From NCBI RefSeq assembly GCF_002879615.1, contig NZ_PNRF01000037.1, forward strand, positions 186,001 to 250,000: a stretch of DNA of 64,000 bases, read 5' to 3'. The DNA is from Billgrantia endophytica. Lineage in GTDB: Bacteria > Pseudomonadota > Gammaproteobacteria > Pseudomonadales > Halomonadaceae. A program made the position numbers and the translations under genes. The notes below the pieces were generated by a model that did not search any database, was not told the DNA's origin, and was given only the letters and a program-made list of their open reading frames with translations. Shown here one piece after another: positions 1 through 8,790 of the stretch (positions are counted from its first letter, which is position 1; each line of letters starts with the position of its first letter).

Positions 1-119
1 TCGGGCGATAGTCCGATGAGGATGCCAACGGCACCCGACAGCGCCAACGAGAAGGCCACCGGCACCCCGGCGACAAGCAGCCCGGCAAAGGCCAGGATCA
101 TCCACAGGTCAGGGCTCAT
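1..119 (-). CDS. TRAP transporter large permease (DctM family), 5' part only
   Basis: Only the first 39 codons are inside the window; the gene runs off the left edge. The visible N-terminus is one hydrophobic stretch starting MSPDLWMILAFAGLLVAGVP, then VAFSLALSGAVG, the usual opening of the DctM multi-pass subunit that carries the transport path of tripartite ATP-independent periplasmic transporters. Its start overlaps the end of the DctQ gene by 11 bp, which is normal for TRAP operons and supports ATG at 119. Substrate unknown; it belongs to the operon with the binding protein at 649-1659. Confidence 0.85.
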   Translation of the reverse strand, partial: MSPDLWMILAFAGLLVAGVPVAFSLALSGAVGILIGLSP

Positions 120-588
120 TGGCGAGCCTCCCGCTCAGACGATCGAGGGTCTGCTGGACCAGGCGTACCAGCATCGCCACCGCCAGTAGCGGCAACCACA
201 GCAGATACCACCACTGCGGCAGGCCGAGCCCCGGCGACAGAGACCCCCACTGGTACTCCTCCCAGGTCAGCTTGCCGCCGAACCAGACGATCAGTCCCAG
301 CACGCAGGCGCCGCAGAGTCCCTGGAAGAAAATCAGGGCCTTGCGCGGCCCCGGAGGCAGGGCGCGTTCGACCATCCCGATACGGATATGGCCATTGCGG
401 CGAAGTGCCACCGAGGCACCGGCGAAGGACAGGACCACCAGCAGGAACACCGAGAACTCCTCGGTGAAGGCCAACGAACCGCCGGTCACATAACGGGTCA
501 CGACATTACCCAGGCTGATCAGCGAGATGATCGCCAGCGCCAGCGAGCCCAGCCAGCGCTCCGGCCTGGCATCAGGAGAATACTTCAT
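109..588 (-). CDS. TRAP transporter small permease (DctQ family)
   Basis: The 159-residue protein has four hydrophobic segments at about residues 12-33, 41-60, 84-105 and 123-146, the usual DctQ topology and length. The stretch EEFSVFLLVVLSFAGAS followed by ALRRNGHIRI matches the family's conserved second helix and following loop. DctQ docks with DctM in the inner membrane. A GAGG Shine-Dalgarno lies just before ATG 588. It sits between the binding-protein gene (60 bp upstream) and the overlapping DctM gene, so the order is P-Q-M. Confidence 0.9.
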   Translation of the reverse strand: MKYSPDARPERWLGSLALAIISLISLGNVVTRYVTGGSLAFTEEFSVFLLVVLSFAGASVALRRNGHIRIGMVERALPPGPRKALIFFQGLCGACVLGLIVWFGGKLTWEEYQWGSLSPGLGLPQWWYLLWLPLLAVAMLVRLVQQTLDRLSGRLANEP

Positions 589-648
589 GGGAGCCTCGCG
601 GAAAGCAGGCTGGCCCCGTGCAGGGGCCAGCAGGGTTGGCGGAGCGGA

Positions 649-1659
649 TCAGCGCGCGTCGATCGCTTCCTGCGCCGTATCGACCAGTTCCTTGCCGATT
701 CGCGGACTCCACTTGTCGTAGACGCTGGCAGTCGCCTGCACGAACGCCTCATGCTGCTCCTCGGTCAGCTCGGTGACCTGCACGCCGCGCTCCCGGATGG
801 CGGCCAGGCGCTCGCTCTCCTCCTCGCGAGTCATGGCGATCTCCCACTCGCCGGCTTCGACGGCGGTTTCGCGAAGGATTTCCCGGTCCTCTGCCGACAG
901 GGAATCCCAGACGCGCTGGTTCACCGCAAAGATGAGCGGATCATTCATGTAGTTCCAGAGCGTGAGGTATTCCTGGCCAACCTGGTCGATACGCGACACA
1001 TCGAATACCGACAGCGGGTTCTCCTGGCCATCGACGGCACCGGTGGTCAATGCCGGCTGTGCATCGGTCCAGCTCATCTGGGTAGGGTCGGCCCCCAGTG
1101 TGTTGAACGTGTCCTGGAACAGCGGAGAACCCACCACACGAATCTTCAGCCCATCCAGGTCACCGGGTTCGCTGATCGGACCGCGGGAATTGGAGAGCTG
1201 GCGGAAGCCATTCTCGCCCCACGCCAGCGGGATCACGCCGCGGGACTCGATGGCCTCGAAGATCATGTCGCCGGCCTCGCCCCCGGTCACGGCATCCACC
1301 GCATCCTCATCCGGCATGAAGAACGGCAGCGAGAACAGGTTGAGCTCCGGCACCTGGGGCGACCAGTTGATAGTGGACCCCACTGCCATATCGATCAAAC
1401 CAGAGCGCATGGCGGAAAATTCCCGGGTCTGGTCGCCGGCCACCAGCTGGGAGTTGGGATAGACGCGCAGGGTCAGGCGACCCTCGGTGCGCTCTTCCAC
1501 CAGCTCGGCCCACTTCTCGGCGGCCTGGCCCCAGGGAAAGGCGTCGGACAATACGGTGGATACGGAAAGCTCACGGGCCTGGGCGGACAGCGAGGCGGTG
1601 AGCATGGCGGCGCCGGCCAGGGCCGCGGCGAAACGGGTGAGTGGTCTGGCGGATGTCAT
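649..1659 (-). CDS. TRAP transporter periplasmic solute-binding protein (DctP family)
   Basis: This is a 336-residue exported binding protein. I start it at ATG 1659, preceded by AAGGA, because this gives a clean signal peptide (MTSARPLTRF, hydrophobic core, cleavage after about residue 27 at AQA); the frame stays open further upstream but lacks a signal. The DctP region with a conserved arginine in the LKIRV motif, which in this family salt-bridges the substrate carboxylate, and the following DAQPALTTGAVDGQENPL block are clear. The ligand is therefore probably an organic or sugar acid, identity unknown. The LacI-type gene immediately upstream is the likely regulator. Confidence 0.9.
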   Translation of the reverse strand: MTSARPLTRFAAALAGAAMLTASLSAQARELSVSTVLSDAFPWGQAAEKWAELVEERTEGRLTLRVYPNSQLVAGDQTREFSAMRSGLIDMAVGSTINWSPQVPELNLFSLPFFMPDEDAVDAVTGGEAGDMIFEAIESRGVIPLAWGENGFRQLSNSRGPISEPGDLDGLKIRVVGSPLFQDTFNTLGADPTQMSWTDAQPALTTGAVDGQENPLSVFDVSRIDQVGQEYLTLWNYMNDPLIFAVNQRVWDSLSAEDREILRETAVEAGEWEIAMTREEESERLAAIRERGVQVTELTEEQHEAFVQATASVYDKWSPRIGKELVDTAQEAIDAR

Positions 1660-1799
1660 GACGTGTCCTTGCAACAGGGGCCGGTACAGGAAAGCACGGC
1701 CGTGATTATCGTTCTGGGCTGATGCCTCTGATGTTATGACGTGCTGGATCGTGCCACGGCTTCGATATTCCATGAAGTCGCACGTTGAATGCCAGCGTC

Positions 1800-2834
1800 T
1801 CATGCTACCGGGCCAGGAGGGCTCCTGCGGGCCGGACGTCGCGTACTGCGCCGAACCATGGGGGCTACCGGCAGCTTGATATATTGTGGCTCCGTCTGGC
1901 TCCCGTGGATCTGGGCCAGCAACAGCTCCGTCGCCTTCATTATCATTTCATCGACGGGTTGCCTGAGGGTGGTCAACGAGTGACTCGGCCAGGCCGCCAT
2001 GGGCATGTCATCGAAACCGATGACGGAGACATCATCCGGCACCGAAAGATTGAACTCGTGTCGGATGATCTCCATCGCCGCGATCGCCATGAGATCATTT
2101 GCCGCGAATATCCCATCCGGTACCACATGGGCGGAAAACAGGCGGCGCGTCGCGAAACAGGCATCGTCATAGCGATAGTTGCCCACGTCCATCGCATGGC
2201 ATGTCAGGCCATGCTCCTCGAGCCCATCGAAAAAGCCCTCCTGGCGCTGGCCGCTGGTCGATGAATCAACCAGCCCGGCGAGAAAGGCGATACGACTGAG
2301 CCCAAGGGTAGCCAGATGGCTGGCTGCCCAGTAGCCGCCACGGTAATTATCACTGCCGACCTGGCTGATACCCGCATGGTTGACGGTACGGTTGATGATG
2401 ACGACCGGAATGTCGAAATCCGCCACCGCCTTGGCCTGGCTACTGTCGATGGTGATCGCCAGCATCAGGACGCCCTCGACCTGGCTCTTAATGATGTCGT
2501 CGATGACCGCATCGAAATCCCTTCCGGGCGGGGCAAAGAACAGCAGCAGGTGGTAGCCCTGCTCCTGAAAGAAGCGGGACGCCTTCTCCAGGACGAAGGA
2601 GTAGAAGGGGTTCTCGAGACTGTAGGTGACGACGGCGATCGTCCTGCTTGATCGTGTTATCAACGAACGGGCGATCGTGTTCGGCCGATAGCCCAGTTCA
2701 CGAGCCGCCTCCATGACTTTCTTCCGGGTCTTCTCCGAGACCTTGGCCGTCGGGGAAAAGCTGCGGCTGACCGCCGACTGGGATACGCCGGCCAACCTGG
2801 CCACGTCCCGGGATGTAACGGACTTCCTCTTCAT
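1800..2834 (-). CDS. LacI-family transcriptional regulator
   Basis: A 344-residue repressor with an N-terminal LacI helix-turn-helix (SRDVARLAGVSQSAVSRSF, residues about 8-26), the hinge (YRPNTIARSL) and a periplasmic-binding-protein-like sensor domain (from about residue 60, with SVIGFDDMPMAAWPSHSLTT near residue 270). Members bind palindromes with a central CG and respond to sugars or sugar acids. It lies between the beta-keto acid cleavage gene (123 bp upstream) and the first TRAP binding protein (140 bp downstream), so it may control one or both TRAP clusters. The C-terminus is Arg/Pro rich and unremarkable. Confidence 0.9.
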   Translation of the reverse strand: MKRKSVTSRDVARLAGVSQSAVSRSFSPTAKVSEKTRKKVMEAARELGYRPNTIARSLITRSSRTIAVVTYSLENPFYSFVLEKASRFFQEQGYHLLLFFAPPGRDFDAVIDDIIKSQVEGVLMLAITIDSSQAKAVADFDIPVVIINRTVNHAGISQVGSDNYRGGYWAASHLATLGLSRIAFLAGLVDSSTSGQRQEGFFDGLEEHGLTCHAMDVGNYRYDDACFATRRLFSAHVVPDGIFAANDLMAIAAMEIIRHEFNLSVPDDVSVIGFDDMPMAAWPSHSLTTLRQPVDEMIMKATELLLAQIHGSQTEPQYIKLPVAPMVRRSTRRPARRSPPGPVA

Positions 2835-2957
2835 TGATCACGCTCGCAGTAGACGCATGCATGGCGCCGTTTACCCGGTTCCCGGAGGGCTCACGCCCAG
2901 TGCTCGTACTCCCGCACTCCTGGCACCCGGCGAAAAGACGGCTGCTGTTTCAGGCCT

Positions 2958-3890
2958 CTAGAAGCCTACCCTGTCGGCACCCTTCAGCTGTAGCGTTTCC
3001 CGAGCCTCGTCGGGGGTCGCCACGGCGTACGACAAACCCTCGAGGATTGTGCGCACCTTGCGCACCTGGCTGGCATTGCTGTCGGCCAGTTGCCCCGGCC
3101 CCAGCCACAACGAGTCCTCAAGCCCCACCCTCACGTGCCCGCCCATCGCGGCGGCCTGGGCAGCAATTCTCATCTGGCTGCTGCCGGCTCCCAGTACCGA
3201 CCAGGCGTAGTCATCCCCGAACAGGCGATTGGCGGTTCGCCGCATGTGCAAGACGTCCTCAGGGTGAGGGCCGATGCCGCCCAATATCCCGAATACGCTC
3301 TGCACGAAGACGCGGCCCGTGATGATGCCACGATCCATCAGGTTGCGCAGGCTGTAGAGATGGCCGATGTCATAGCATTCACACTCGAAGCGCGTCCCGT
3401 TGCGGGCGCCCAGCGTCATGGCCTTCTCGATGTCGGCGAAGGTGTTCTTGAATACCAGGTCACGGCTGTTCTCGAGATGTGCCAGCTCCCAGTCGTGCTC
3501 GAACTCGCGGAAGCGTTCGAGCATCGGGAATAGACCGAAATTCATTGATCCCATGTTCATCGATGCCAGTTCCGGCTTGAACTCCATGGCCGGCTGCATG
3601 CGCTCCTCCACCGTCATATGGGGGCTGCCGCCGGTGGTCAGGTTGATCACCGCATTGGTGGCTGCCTTGATCTTCGGCAGGAATTTTTCGAACACCGCGG
3701 GGTCCTGGGTCGGCTTGCCGGTTTCGGGGTCCCGCGCATGCAGGTGCAGGATGGACGCTCCCGCTTCGGCGGCGGCGATGGCCGCCTCGGTGATCTCCTC
3801 GGGAGTCACCGGCAGATGCGGCGACATCGAAGGGGTATGGATCGCGCCGGTGACGGCACAGGTGATGATGACTTTGCGTTGCGTCGCCAT
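2958..3890 (-). CDS. beta-keto acid cleavage enzyme (BKACE, DUF849 family)
   Basis: The 310-residue protein belongs to the family of 3-keto-5-aminohexanoate cleavage enzymes, which condense a beta-keto acid with acetyl-CoA and release acetoacetate plus a CoA ester. The start at ATG 3890 follows GAGGAA and gives the typical opening KVIITCAVTGAIHTPSMSP. The zinc-binding HLHARDP motif is present (His49 and His51). A conserved acidic patch VGLEDSLW occurs near the C-terminus. It is the last gene after two NAD(P)-dependent dehydrogenases and a TRAP transporter, so its substrate is probably the keto acid these dehydrogenases make. The family has many different substrates and I cannot name this one. 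Confidence 0.88.
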   Translation of the reverse strand: MATQRKVIITCAVTGAIHTPSMSPHLPVTPEEITEAAIAAAEAGASILHLHARDPETGKPTQDPAVFEKFLPKIKAATNAVINLTTGGSPHMTVEERMQPAMEFKPELASMNMGSMNFGLFPMLERFREFEHDWELAHLENSRDLVFKNTFADIEKAMTLGARNGTRFECECYDIGHLYSLRNLMDRGIITGRVFVQSVFGILGGIGPHPEDVLHMRRTANRLFGDDYAWSVLGAGSSQMRIAAQAAAMGGHVRVGLEDSLWLGPGQLADSNASQVRKVRTILEGLSYAVATPDEARETLQLKGADRVGF

Positions 3891-3915
3891 GAGTGTTCCT
3901 CGCAATGGTTGGCTT

Positions 3916-4851
3916 TCAATCGTTCCGGGTGGCGTGCTGGTGGGCCATCAGCGCCATGAGGCGACGATCCCGCCATGCCTGGCGCTCGGCCAGCCCCTCC
4001 CCGGGCAGCTCGTCGCGCCGCTCGGCATCAAGCCTTGCCAAGGTCTCGGGAGCCCAGGGGTCGGCGGCATCGCGCTGTAGATCGATGTCACGATAGAGCG
4101 GACCGTAGCGGCGCCCGTAGTCGATCACCCCCGCCGGCGCGTTGAGATCGATGGTCTCCAGGGGGCCCATGAAGGACCAGCGCAGCCCGAGGCCATGCTT
4201 GACGGTCTTGTCCAGGTCGGCTGCCGATACATAACCATCGCGGAACAGCCGCAGCGCCTCGTTGAGCAGCGCACCCTGGAGCCGGTTGAGAATGAAGCCC
4301 TGCACCTCCCTGCGTACCAGGATGGGGATTTGATCGATTGCCGCCATCAGTTGCATGGTGCGCTCGACCACCGCATCGGTCGTCGCCGGGGTCGGCACCA
4401 CCTCGACCAGCGGTATGAGATAGGGCGGATTGACCGGGTGGGCGACCAGGCAACGCTCGGGATACCGCAGGTGCCCGGTGAAGCGCGAGGCTGCGATGCC
4501 GGATGTCGAGCTTGCCAGGATCGTCGTCGGTGAAACCACCGACTCTATCTGGGCATAGATACGGCACTTGGCCTCGACATCCTCGGGGCCGCACTCCTGC
4601 AGGTAGTCGGCGCCGGCCAGCGCCCGTTCGAGATCGGCCTCGACCCTGATCCGCGACATCACGCCTTCCGGGTCCTCGACCAGCCCGAACTCGACGAGGT
4701 CATCAAGGGATCGGCGAATGGCCCCGCGTGCCTTCGCCAGCGCCTGGGCATCGACATCGAAGAGGCACACCGGTAGCCCCGCTCGGGCAAAGACGATGGC
4801 CCAGGCGCGGCCAATCAGGCCGGCCCCCACCACCGCAGCGTGAGTTGTCAT
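3916..4851 (-). CDS. 3-hydroxyacyl-CoA dehydrogenase-like enzyme, lambda-crystallin / L-gulonate 3-dehydrogenase type
   Basis: A 311-residue NAD-dependent dehydrogenase. The Rossmann motif GAGLIGRAW is at residues 9-17 and the catalytic histidine lies in HPVNPPYLIPLVEVV (His138), the form found in lambda-crystallin and L-gulonate dehydrogenase rather than in fatty-acid FadB proteins. The C-terminal dimer domain (FILNRLQGALLNEALRL onward) is complete. The enzyme should oxidise a 3-hydroxy acid to a 3-keto acid, which is exactly what the next gene's product cleaves; the gap to it is 25 bp. L-carnitine dehydrogenase is a relative and an alternative reading. The start follows AGGAGAG. Confidence 0.8.
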   Translation of the reverse strand: MTTHAAVVGAGLIGRAWAIVFARAGLPVCLFDVDAQALAKARGAIRRSLDDLVEFGLVEDPEGVMSRIRVEADLERALAGADYLQECGPEDVEAKCRIYAQIESVVSPTTILASSTSGIAASRFTGHLRYPERCLVAHPVNPPYLIPLVEVVPTPATTDAVVERTMQLMAAIDQIPILVRREVQGFILNRLQGALLNEALRLFRDGYVSAADLDKTVKHGLGLRWSFMGPLETIDLNAPAGVIDYGRRYGPLYRDIDLQRDAADPWAPETLARLDAERRDELPGEGLAERQAWRDRRLMALMAHQHATRND

Positions 4852-4875
4852 TGTTCTCTCCTGTTTACGCGATAC

Positions 4876-5649
4876 TCAAAGGGATTCCACGTTGGCGCAG
4901 ACGCTGAGCGCCTGGCCCGAGATGCTGGAGCCGCCGGGCGCCGCCAGGAACAGCGCCATGGCCGCGATATCGGTGGGCTCCACCATCTTGCGCATGGAGA
5001 TCTTTGCGAGGTTTTCCTGCTCCATCTCGGCGTAGCCGATTTCCCGCTTGGCGGCGCGCTCCTCGATCACCCGCTCGATACGCGGACCACGCACGATGCC
5101 GGGCAGGATCGCATTGACCCGTACACCCGCGGGGCCAAGCTCGCAGGCCAGACTCTTGGTCAGCCCCACTACCGCCCACTTGCTGGCGGCGTAGGGCGTG
5201 CGATAGGCGAACCCCAGCCGGCCGGCCACCGAGGCCATGTTGATCAATAACCCTTCGCTGTCACGCAGGAGGCCGGCGGCCAGCCTGGCTACGTAGTATT
5301 GGCCATTGAGATTGACATCGATGGTCTGGCGCCAGGCATCGGGTTCGATCTCGTCGACACCACCGGTCGGGCCGGTAATACCCGCGTTGTTGACCACCAC
5401 GTCCAGACCGCCCAGGCCGCTCGCCGCCTCGAACAGCGCCTCTACATCCGCCTCGCGACTCACGTCAGCCCGGGTGAAGCCAACCCCTTCCGGCAGATTT
5501 CCGGCCGCCTCGACGTCGATGTCGCAGACATGCACCCGGGCTCCTGCTTCATGAAAGGCGCGGGTAATGGCCAGGCCGATACCATTGGCACCCGCGGTGA
5601 CCAGTACTCGGAGTCCTTGGCGTGGAACGAGGCTTTCAATGACTTGCAT
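4876..5649 (-). CDS. short-chain dehydrogenase/reductase (SDR)
   Basis: A classical SDR of 257 residues. The cofactor loop TAGANGIG is at residues 18-25, followed by NNAG and the catalytic Ser and YAASK motif, with substrate-loop sequence NAILPGIVRGPRIERVI. ATG 5649 is chosen because AAGGAG lies seven bases upstream; the frame continues further but without a better site. It lies between the TRAP large subunit and the L-gulonate-type dehydrogenase, so it probably oxidises another hydroxyl of the same imported compound. The substrate cannot be read from sequence. Confidence 0.85.
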   Translation of the reverse strand: MQVIESLVPRQGLRVLVTAGANGIGLAITRAFHEAGARVHVCDIDVEAAGNLPEGVGFTRADVSREADVEALFEAASGLGGLDVVVNNAGITGPTGGVDEIEPDAWRQTIDVNLNGQYYVARLAAGLLRDSEGLLINMASVAGRLGFAYRTPYAASKWAVVGLTKSLACELGPAGVRVNAILPGIVRGPRIERVIEERAAKREIGYAEMEQENLAKISMRKMVEPTDIAAMALFLAAPGGSSISGQALSVCANVESL

Positions 5650-5682
5650 TTCGCGTCTCCTTGCAGTGAAAAAGCCCATCTG

Positions 5683-6954
5683 TCAGCGCAAAGATGGCAG
5701 CCAGGTGGAGAGAAAAGGCACCACGCTAATGATAAAAACATTCACCATAACGATGGCAACAAAAGGCAGGACAGCGTAGGAAAGCCTGGCCACGCCTACC
5801 TTGGATATCTGGGATGCCACGAAGAGATTCAGGCCGACCGGTGGCGTGAACATACCCATGGCCAGGTTGACCACCATAATGATGCCGAAATGGACCGGGT
5901 CGAACCCAAAGCTGATTGCAATCGGCAGCAAGATAGGTACGAAAATCAGGATCGCTGCCGCTGCCTCGATGAACATCCCGGCCATAAACAACAGCACATT
6001 GACAAGAATAATGAAAGTTATCGGGCTATCGATAGCGTCGACGACGTAATTGGAAATCATTGCCGGCACTCTCAAGCTCTGAAGAATTCTCCCATAGAGC
6101 CCTGCGGCACCGATAATGCTGAGAACGACAGCCGTGGTGATCGCCGCCTCTTGCAGAATACCGACGATATCCTTGAGCTTGATTTCCCGGTAGATGACGA
6201 AGCCAACCAGAAAGGAGTAAACCACCGCAATCACCGCCGCCTCGGTGGGGGTAAAGATACCGCCATAGATACCACCAAGGATGATGACTGGCATAAGAAT
6301 CGCAAGGATCGCCTTCTTCCCGGCCTCCCCTACTTCGCGTAACGAGCTTCTCTCTCCACCACCGTGGCCATGGTGGCGGGCATAAAAATAAGCGAAGATC
6401 AGCAGGCTCACGGTAATCATCAGACCTGGGAATATTCCCGCCACGAACATGTCTCCTACGGAGACATTAGCCGCAATCCCATAGAGGATCAGGGGAATAC
6501 TGGGAGGGATAATGACTCCAAGAGCTCCGGAAGCTGCCTGATTGGCCGACGCATAGCTGGCAGAGTATCCACTGGCAATCATCGCGGGAATCAGAATTGA
6601 ACCGATGGCAGCCGTGGTCGCGGCTCCTGATCCAGAAATGGCGGCAAAGAACAGAGAGGTGACGATGGCAACCATGGCCAGCCCTCCGGTCATGCTACCC
6701 ACCAGGGTATTGGAGAAGTCCACTAGGCGTTTGGAAATTCCGCCGCTCTGCATCAGATAGCCGGCCAGAATGAAGAAGGGGATTGCCATCAACGGAAAGG
6801 AATTGATCGAGGTAATGAACTGTTGGACTACGATCAACATCGGCATGAGATCCCCATGCCAGACCGTTATCGCCGAAGCCAGACCCAGGGAGAAAGCGAT
6901 AGGCACGCCAACAATGAACAAACCAATCAGCAGCAGGAACAACAGCAAGGCCAT
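5683..6954 (-). CDS. TRAP transporter large permease (DctM family)
   Basis: A full-length 423-residue DctM subunit with about 12 hydrophobic segments and the family signatures PLMAIPFFILAGYLM, ISGSGAATTAAIGSILIPAM, IIPPSIPLILYG and NLAMGMFTPPVGLNLFVAS. ATG 6954 has GGGAGAG at good spacing; an in-frame GTG at 6960 overlaps the DctQ stop and is less likely. The coding sequence looks noticeably less GC-rich than its neighbours by eye. It works with the DctQ and DctP proteins encoded just upstream and probably imports the substrate of the downstream dehydrogenases and cleavage enzyme. Confidence 0.92.
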   Translation of the reverse strand: MALLLFLLLIGLFIVGVPIAFSLGLASAITVWHGDLMPMLIVVQQFITSINSFPLMAIPFFILAGYLMQSGGISKRLVDFSNTLVGSMTGGLAMVAIVTSLFFAAISGSGAATTAAIGSILIPAMIASGYSASYASANQAASGALGVIIPPSIPLILYGIAANVSVGDMFVAGIFPGLMITVSLLIFAYFYARHHGHGGGERSSLREVGEAGKKAILAILMPVIILGGIYGGIFTPTEAAVIAVVYSFLVGFVIYREIKLKDIVGILQEAAITTAVVLSIIGAAGLYGRILQSLRVPAMISNYVVDAIDSPITFIILVNVLLFMAGMFIEAAAAILIFVPILLPIAISFGFDPVHFGIIMVVNLAMGMFTPPVGLNLFVASQISKVGVARLSYAVLPFVAIVMVNVFIISVVPFLSTWLPSLR

Positions 6955-6956
6955 GG

Positions 6957-7478
6957 TCACTCTCCCTGTATCTTGATACCGGCATCGTCTTTCTCGATGC
7001 CGAGAATCTCGTCAATCAGCAAGGCCACGGAGTTGACCAGAATGACAATGCCGCCAGCGGGTACGGCAAGGTAGGGCCACATCATCGAGATACGGGTACT
7101 GGGCGCGGTCTGGCTGGCGACCCGGCCCACCATTTCGAAGCCGTACTTGACCAGGATGAAAGCGAAGACAGCCGAGGAGAGGATGATCAGAATCCGGAAC
7201 AGGCATGACACCCGGGGTCCGGCGAACTCGAGTACGATATCGATCGAGATCAGCAACCCCTTGCGATAGGCGTAACCCGCGCCGACGAACGTAAGCCAGA
7301 TCATGGCAAACCGCGCGATCTCTGCGGAAAAGTAGAGCGGCCTTCCCACCACGAATCTCGCAAAGACCTGCCAGAAAATCAGCACGGTCATCAGCAGCAG
7401 CAGTGCGGCAAGCACCCAGCCAATCACACGGTTGAATAGCTCGATGCCGTCGTTGGTAAGCATCAGAAACTTCTTCAT
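6957..7478 (-). CDS. TRAP transporter small permease (DctQ family)
   Basis: The 173-residue membrane protein has four predicted helices, with the DctQ landmark FWQVFARFVVGRPLYFSAE and ARFAMIWLTFVGAGYAYRKG. It starts at ATG 7478 after AGAGG. Its stop lies directly before the DctM start, so the two are translationally linked. The upstream neighbour is the matching binding protein. Confidence 0.92.
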   Translation of the reverse strand: MKKFLMLTNDGIELFNRVIGWVLAALLLLMTVLIFWQVFARFVVGRPLYFSAEIARFAMIWLTFVGAGYAYRKGLLISIDIVLEFAGPRVSCLFRILIILSSAVFAFILVKYGFEMVGRVASQTAPSTRISMMWPYLAVPAGGIVILVNSVALLIDEILGIEKDDAGIKIQGE

Positions 7479-7543
7479 GGCGGCCTCTTTTCACAGGCAC
7501 GACCTTCCCGGAAGCGGATGGTCCGCCTCCGGGAGGCCATGGT

Positions 7544-8542
7544 TCAGTGGTTGAAGTTGACCGCGGCTTCGACGAGCTCTTCACCAACCGTGGAGGACCA
7601 CTTCTCGATCACCGGACTTACGGCGTCGCGAAACGGCTCGATATCCGGCTGGGTCACGGTCATGCCCAACTCTTCGAGCTGGACCAGATAGCGCTGTTCG
7701 AGCTCCTGGCTGGCCTCACGCTGCACCGGCAGGGCGATCTGCGCCGCTTCCAGAATGATGTCCTGGTCCTCTTCACTGAACGAGTTGAACAGATCGAGGC
7801 CCATCATCAGCGGAGCCGGCGAATAGACGTGCCGGGTAATGTTCAGATAATCCTGCACTTCATAGAAGTTGACGTCATAGATGGTTGGCAGCGGGTTCTC
7901 CTGGCTATCCATGACGCCTTGCTGGAGCGCGGTATAGACCTCGGTCCAGGCCATCGGTGTGGCGTTGGCGCCCAGCGCCTCCCAGGTGTCCACTTGTACG
8001 CGGCTCTCCTGGGTGCGGTGGTTGATGCCGCGAAGGTCATCGGGATGGTTCAGTGCCCGCACCGAGTTGGTGTTATGGCGGAAGCCGTTTTCCATCCAGG
8101 CCAGGATCTTGACGTTCATCTGCTCTTCGGCGAGCTGGGCCAGCTCCTCGCCATGCTCACTGTCAAGAAAGGCGTAGGCGTGTTCATGATCCTCGAAGAC
8201 ATAGGGCAGGTCGAAGAGCAGGAACTGATCGACAAAACCACCCATCGGGCCAGTGGAAGAGATCCCGGCATCGACGATGCCGAAACCCATGCCCTCTATC
8301 ACCTCGCGCTCGGCGCCCAGGGCGTTATCGTAGTGTGGGTCGATCGTCAGGCGCCCTTCGGAGAGCCGCTCGAGTTCCTCACCGAACTTGAGTACGCCGA
8401 TGCCCTGCTGGGAATCGGCCCCCAGTGGCAGGCTGACATCGATCGTGCGCTCGGTTCCGGCCTGCACGGCCGACACCATGGCGAGCGACAGGGCCGAGGC
8501 CAGGGCGGTCTTGCGAAAGATGGCGTGATGAATACTCGTCAT
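7544..8542 (-). CDS. TRAP transporter solute-binding protein (DctP family)
   Basis: A 332-residue periplasmic binding protein. ATG 8542 follows AAAGGAG and starts a standard signal peptide ending near residue 28 (SAVQA). The carboxylate-binding region is clear: LRGINHRTQESRV, then the block EVYTALQQGVMDSQENPL shared by DctP proteins. First gene of the unit that continues through DctQ, DctM, SDR, dehydrogenase and BKACE. Two copies of an ATACGTATTC element lie in the promoter region upstream. Confidence 0.92.
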   Translation of the reverse strand: MTSIHHAIFRKTALASALSLAMVSAVQAGTERTIDVSLPLGADSQQGIGVLKFGEELERLSEGRLTIDPHYDNALGAEREVIEGMGFGIVDAGISSTGPMGGFVDQFLLFDLPYVFEDHEHAYAFLDSEHGEELAQLAEEQMNVKILAWMENGFRHNTNSVRALNHPDDLRGINHRTQESRVQVDTWEALGANATPMAWTEVYTALQQGVMDSQENPLPTIYDVNFYEVQDYLNITRHVYSPAPLMMGLDLFNSFSEEDQDIILEAAQIALPVQREASQELEQRYLVQLEELGMTVTQPDIEPFRDAVSPVIEKWSSTVGEELVEAAVNFNH

Positions 8543-8675
8543 GCTGTACTCCTTTCGATGCCGACGACAGCGGTGGAGCCTGAGCCGTCGATCAGGTTGT
8601 CGTTGTAATGAGGACACCGTTCGCCCATGAGGCCATGCCTCTTTGGACGAGCTCCTCTACTTCTAGCCCACTGAA

Positions 8676-8690
8676 GATACGTATTCAAAC
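8676..8690. promoter_or_regulatory. ATACGTATTCAA element, copy 1 (candidate operator)
   Basis: GATACGTATTCAAAC contains the 8-base palindrome ATACGTAT with a central CG, about 135 bp upstream of the TRAP binding-protein start. LacI-family operators have a central CG, and a LacI-family gene (1800-2834) lies at the end of this gene string. The assignment to that regulator is inference. Confidence 0.4.
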
Positions 8691-8766
8691 TATCCTAAAA
8701 AAACACGCAACAATAATTAGATAAGTGACTATTTAAAAAGAAAATATACTTTAGTATTAACATGTG

Positions 8767-8790
8767 CATACGTATTCAAGATACGTACCA
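8767..8790. promoter_or_regulatory. ATACGTATTCAA element, copy 2, with a trailing half copy
   Basis: ATACGTATTCAA recurs exactly 90 bp after the first copy, on the other side of the A+T-rich block, and is followed at once by GATACGTACC, a degenerate third copy. Two boxes flanking a promoter are a common arrangement for looping repressors. Confidence 0.4.

Noticed and set aside
388..1722. A 444-codon plus-strand frame opposite dctQ and dctP
   Set aside because: Same type of antisense artefact; the minus-strand TRAP genes have signal peptide, Shine-Dalgarno and family motifs.
2958..4851. Reading the dehydrogenase and BKACE as the L-carnitine dehydrogenase pathway
   Set aside because: The HPVNPPYLIPLVEVV form of the dehydrogenase fits the lambda-crystallin/L-gulonate group better and the characteristic thioesterase of carnitine clusters is missing. 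It remains an alternative, not a call.
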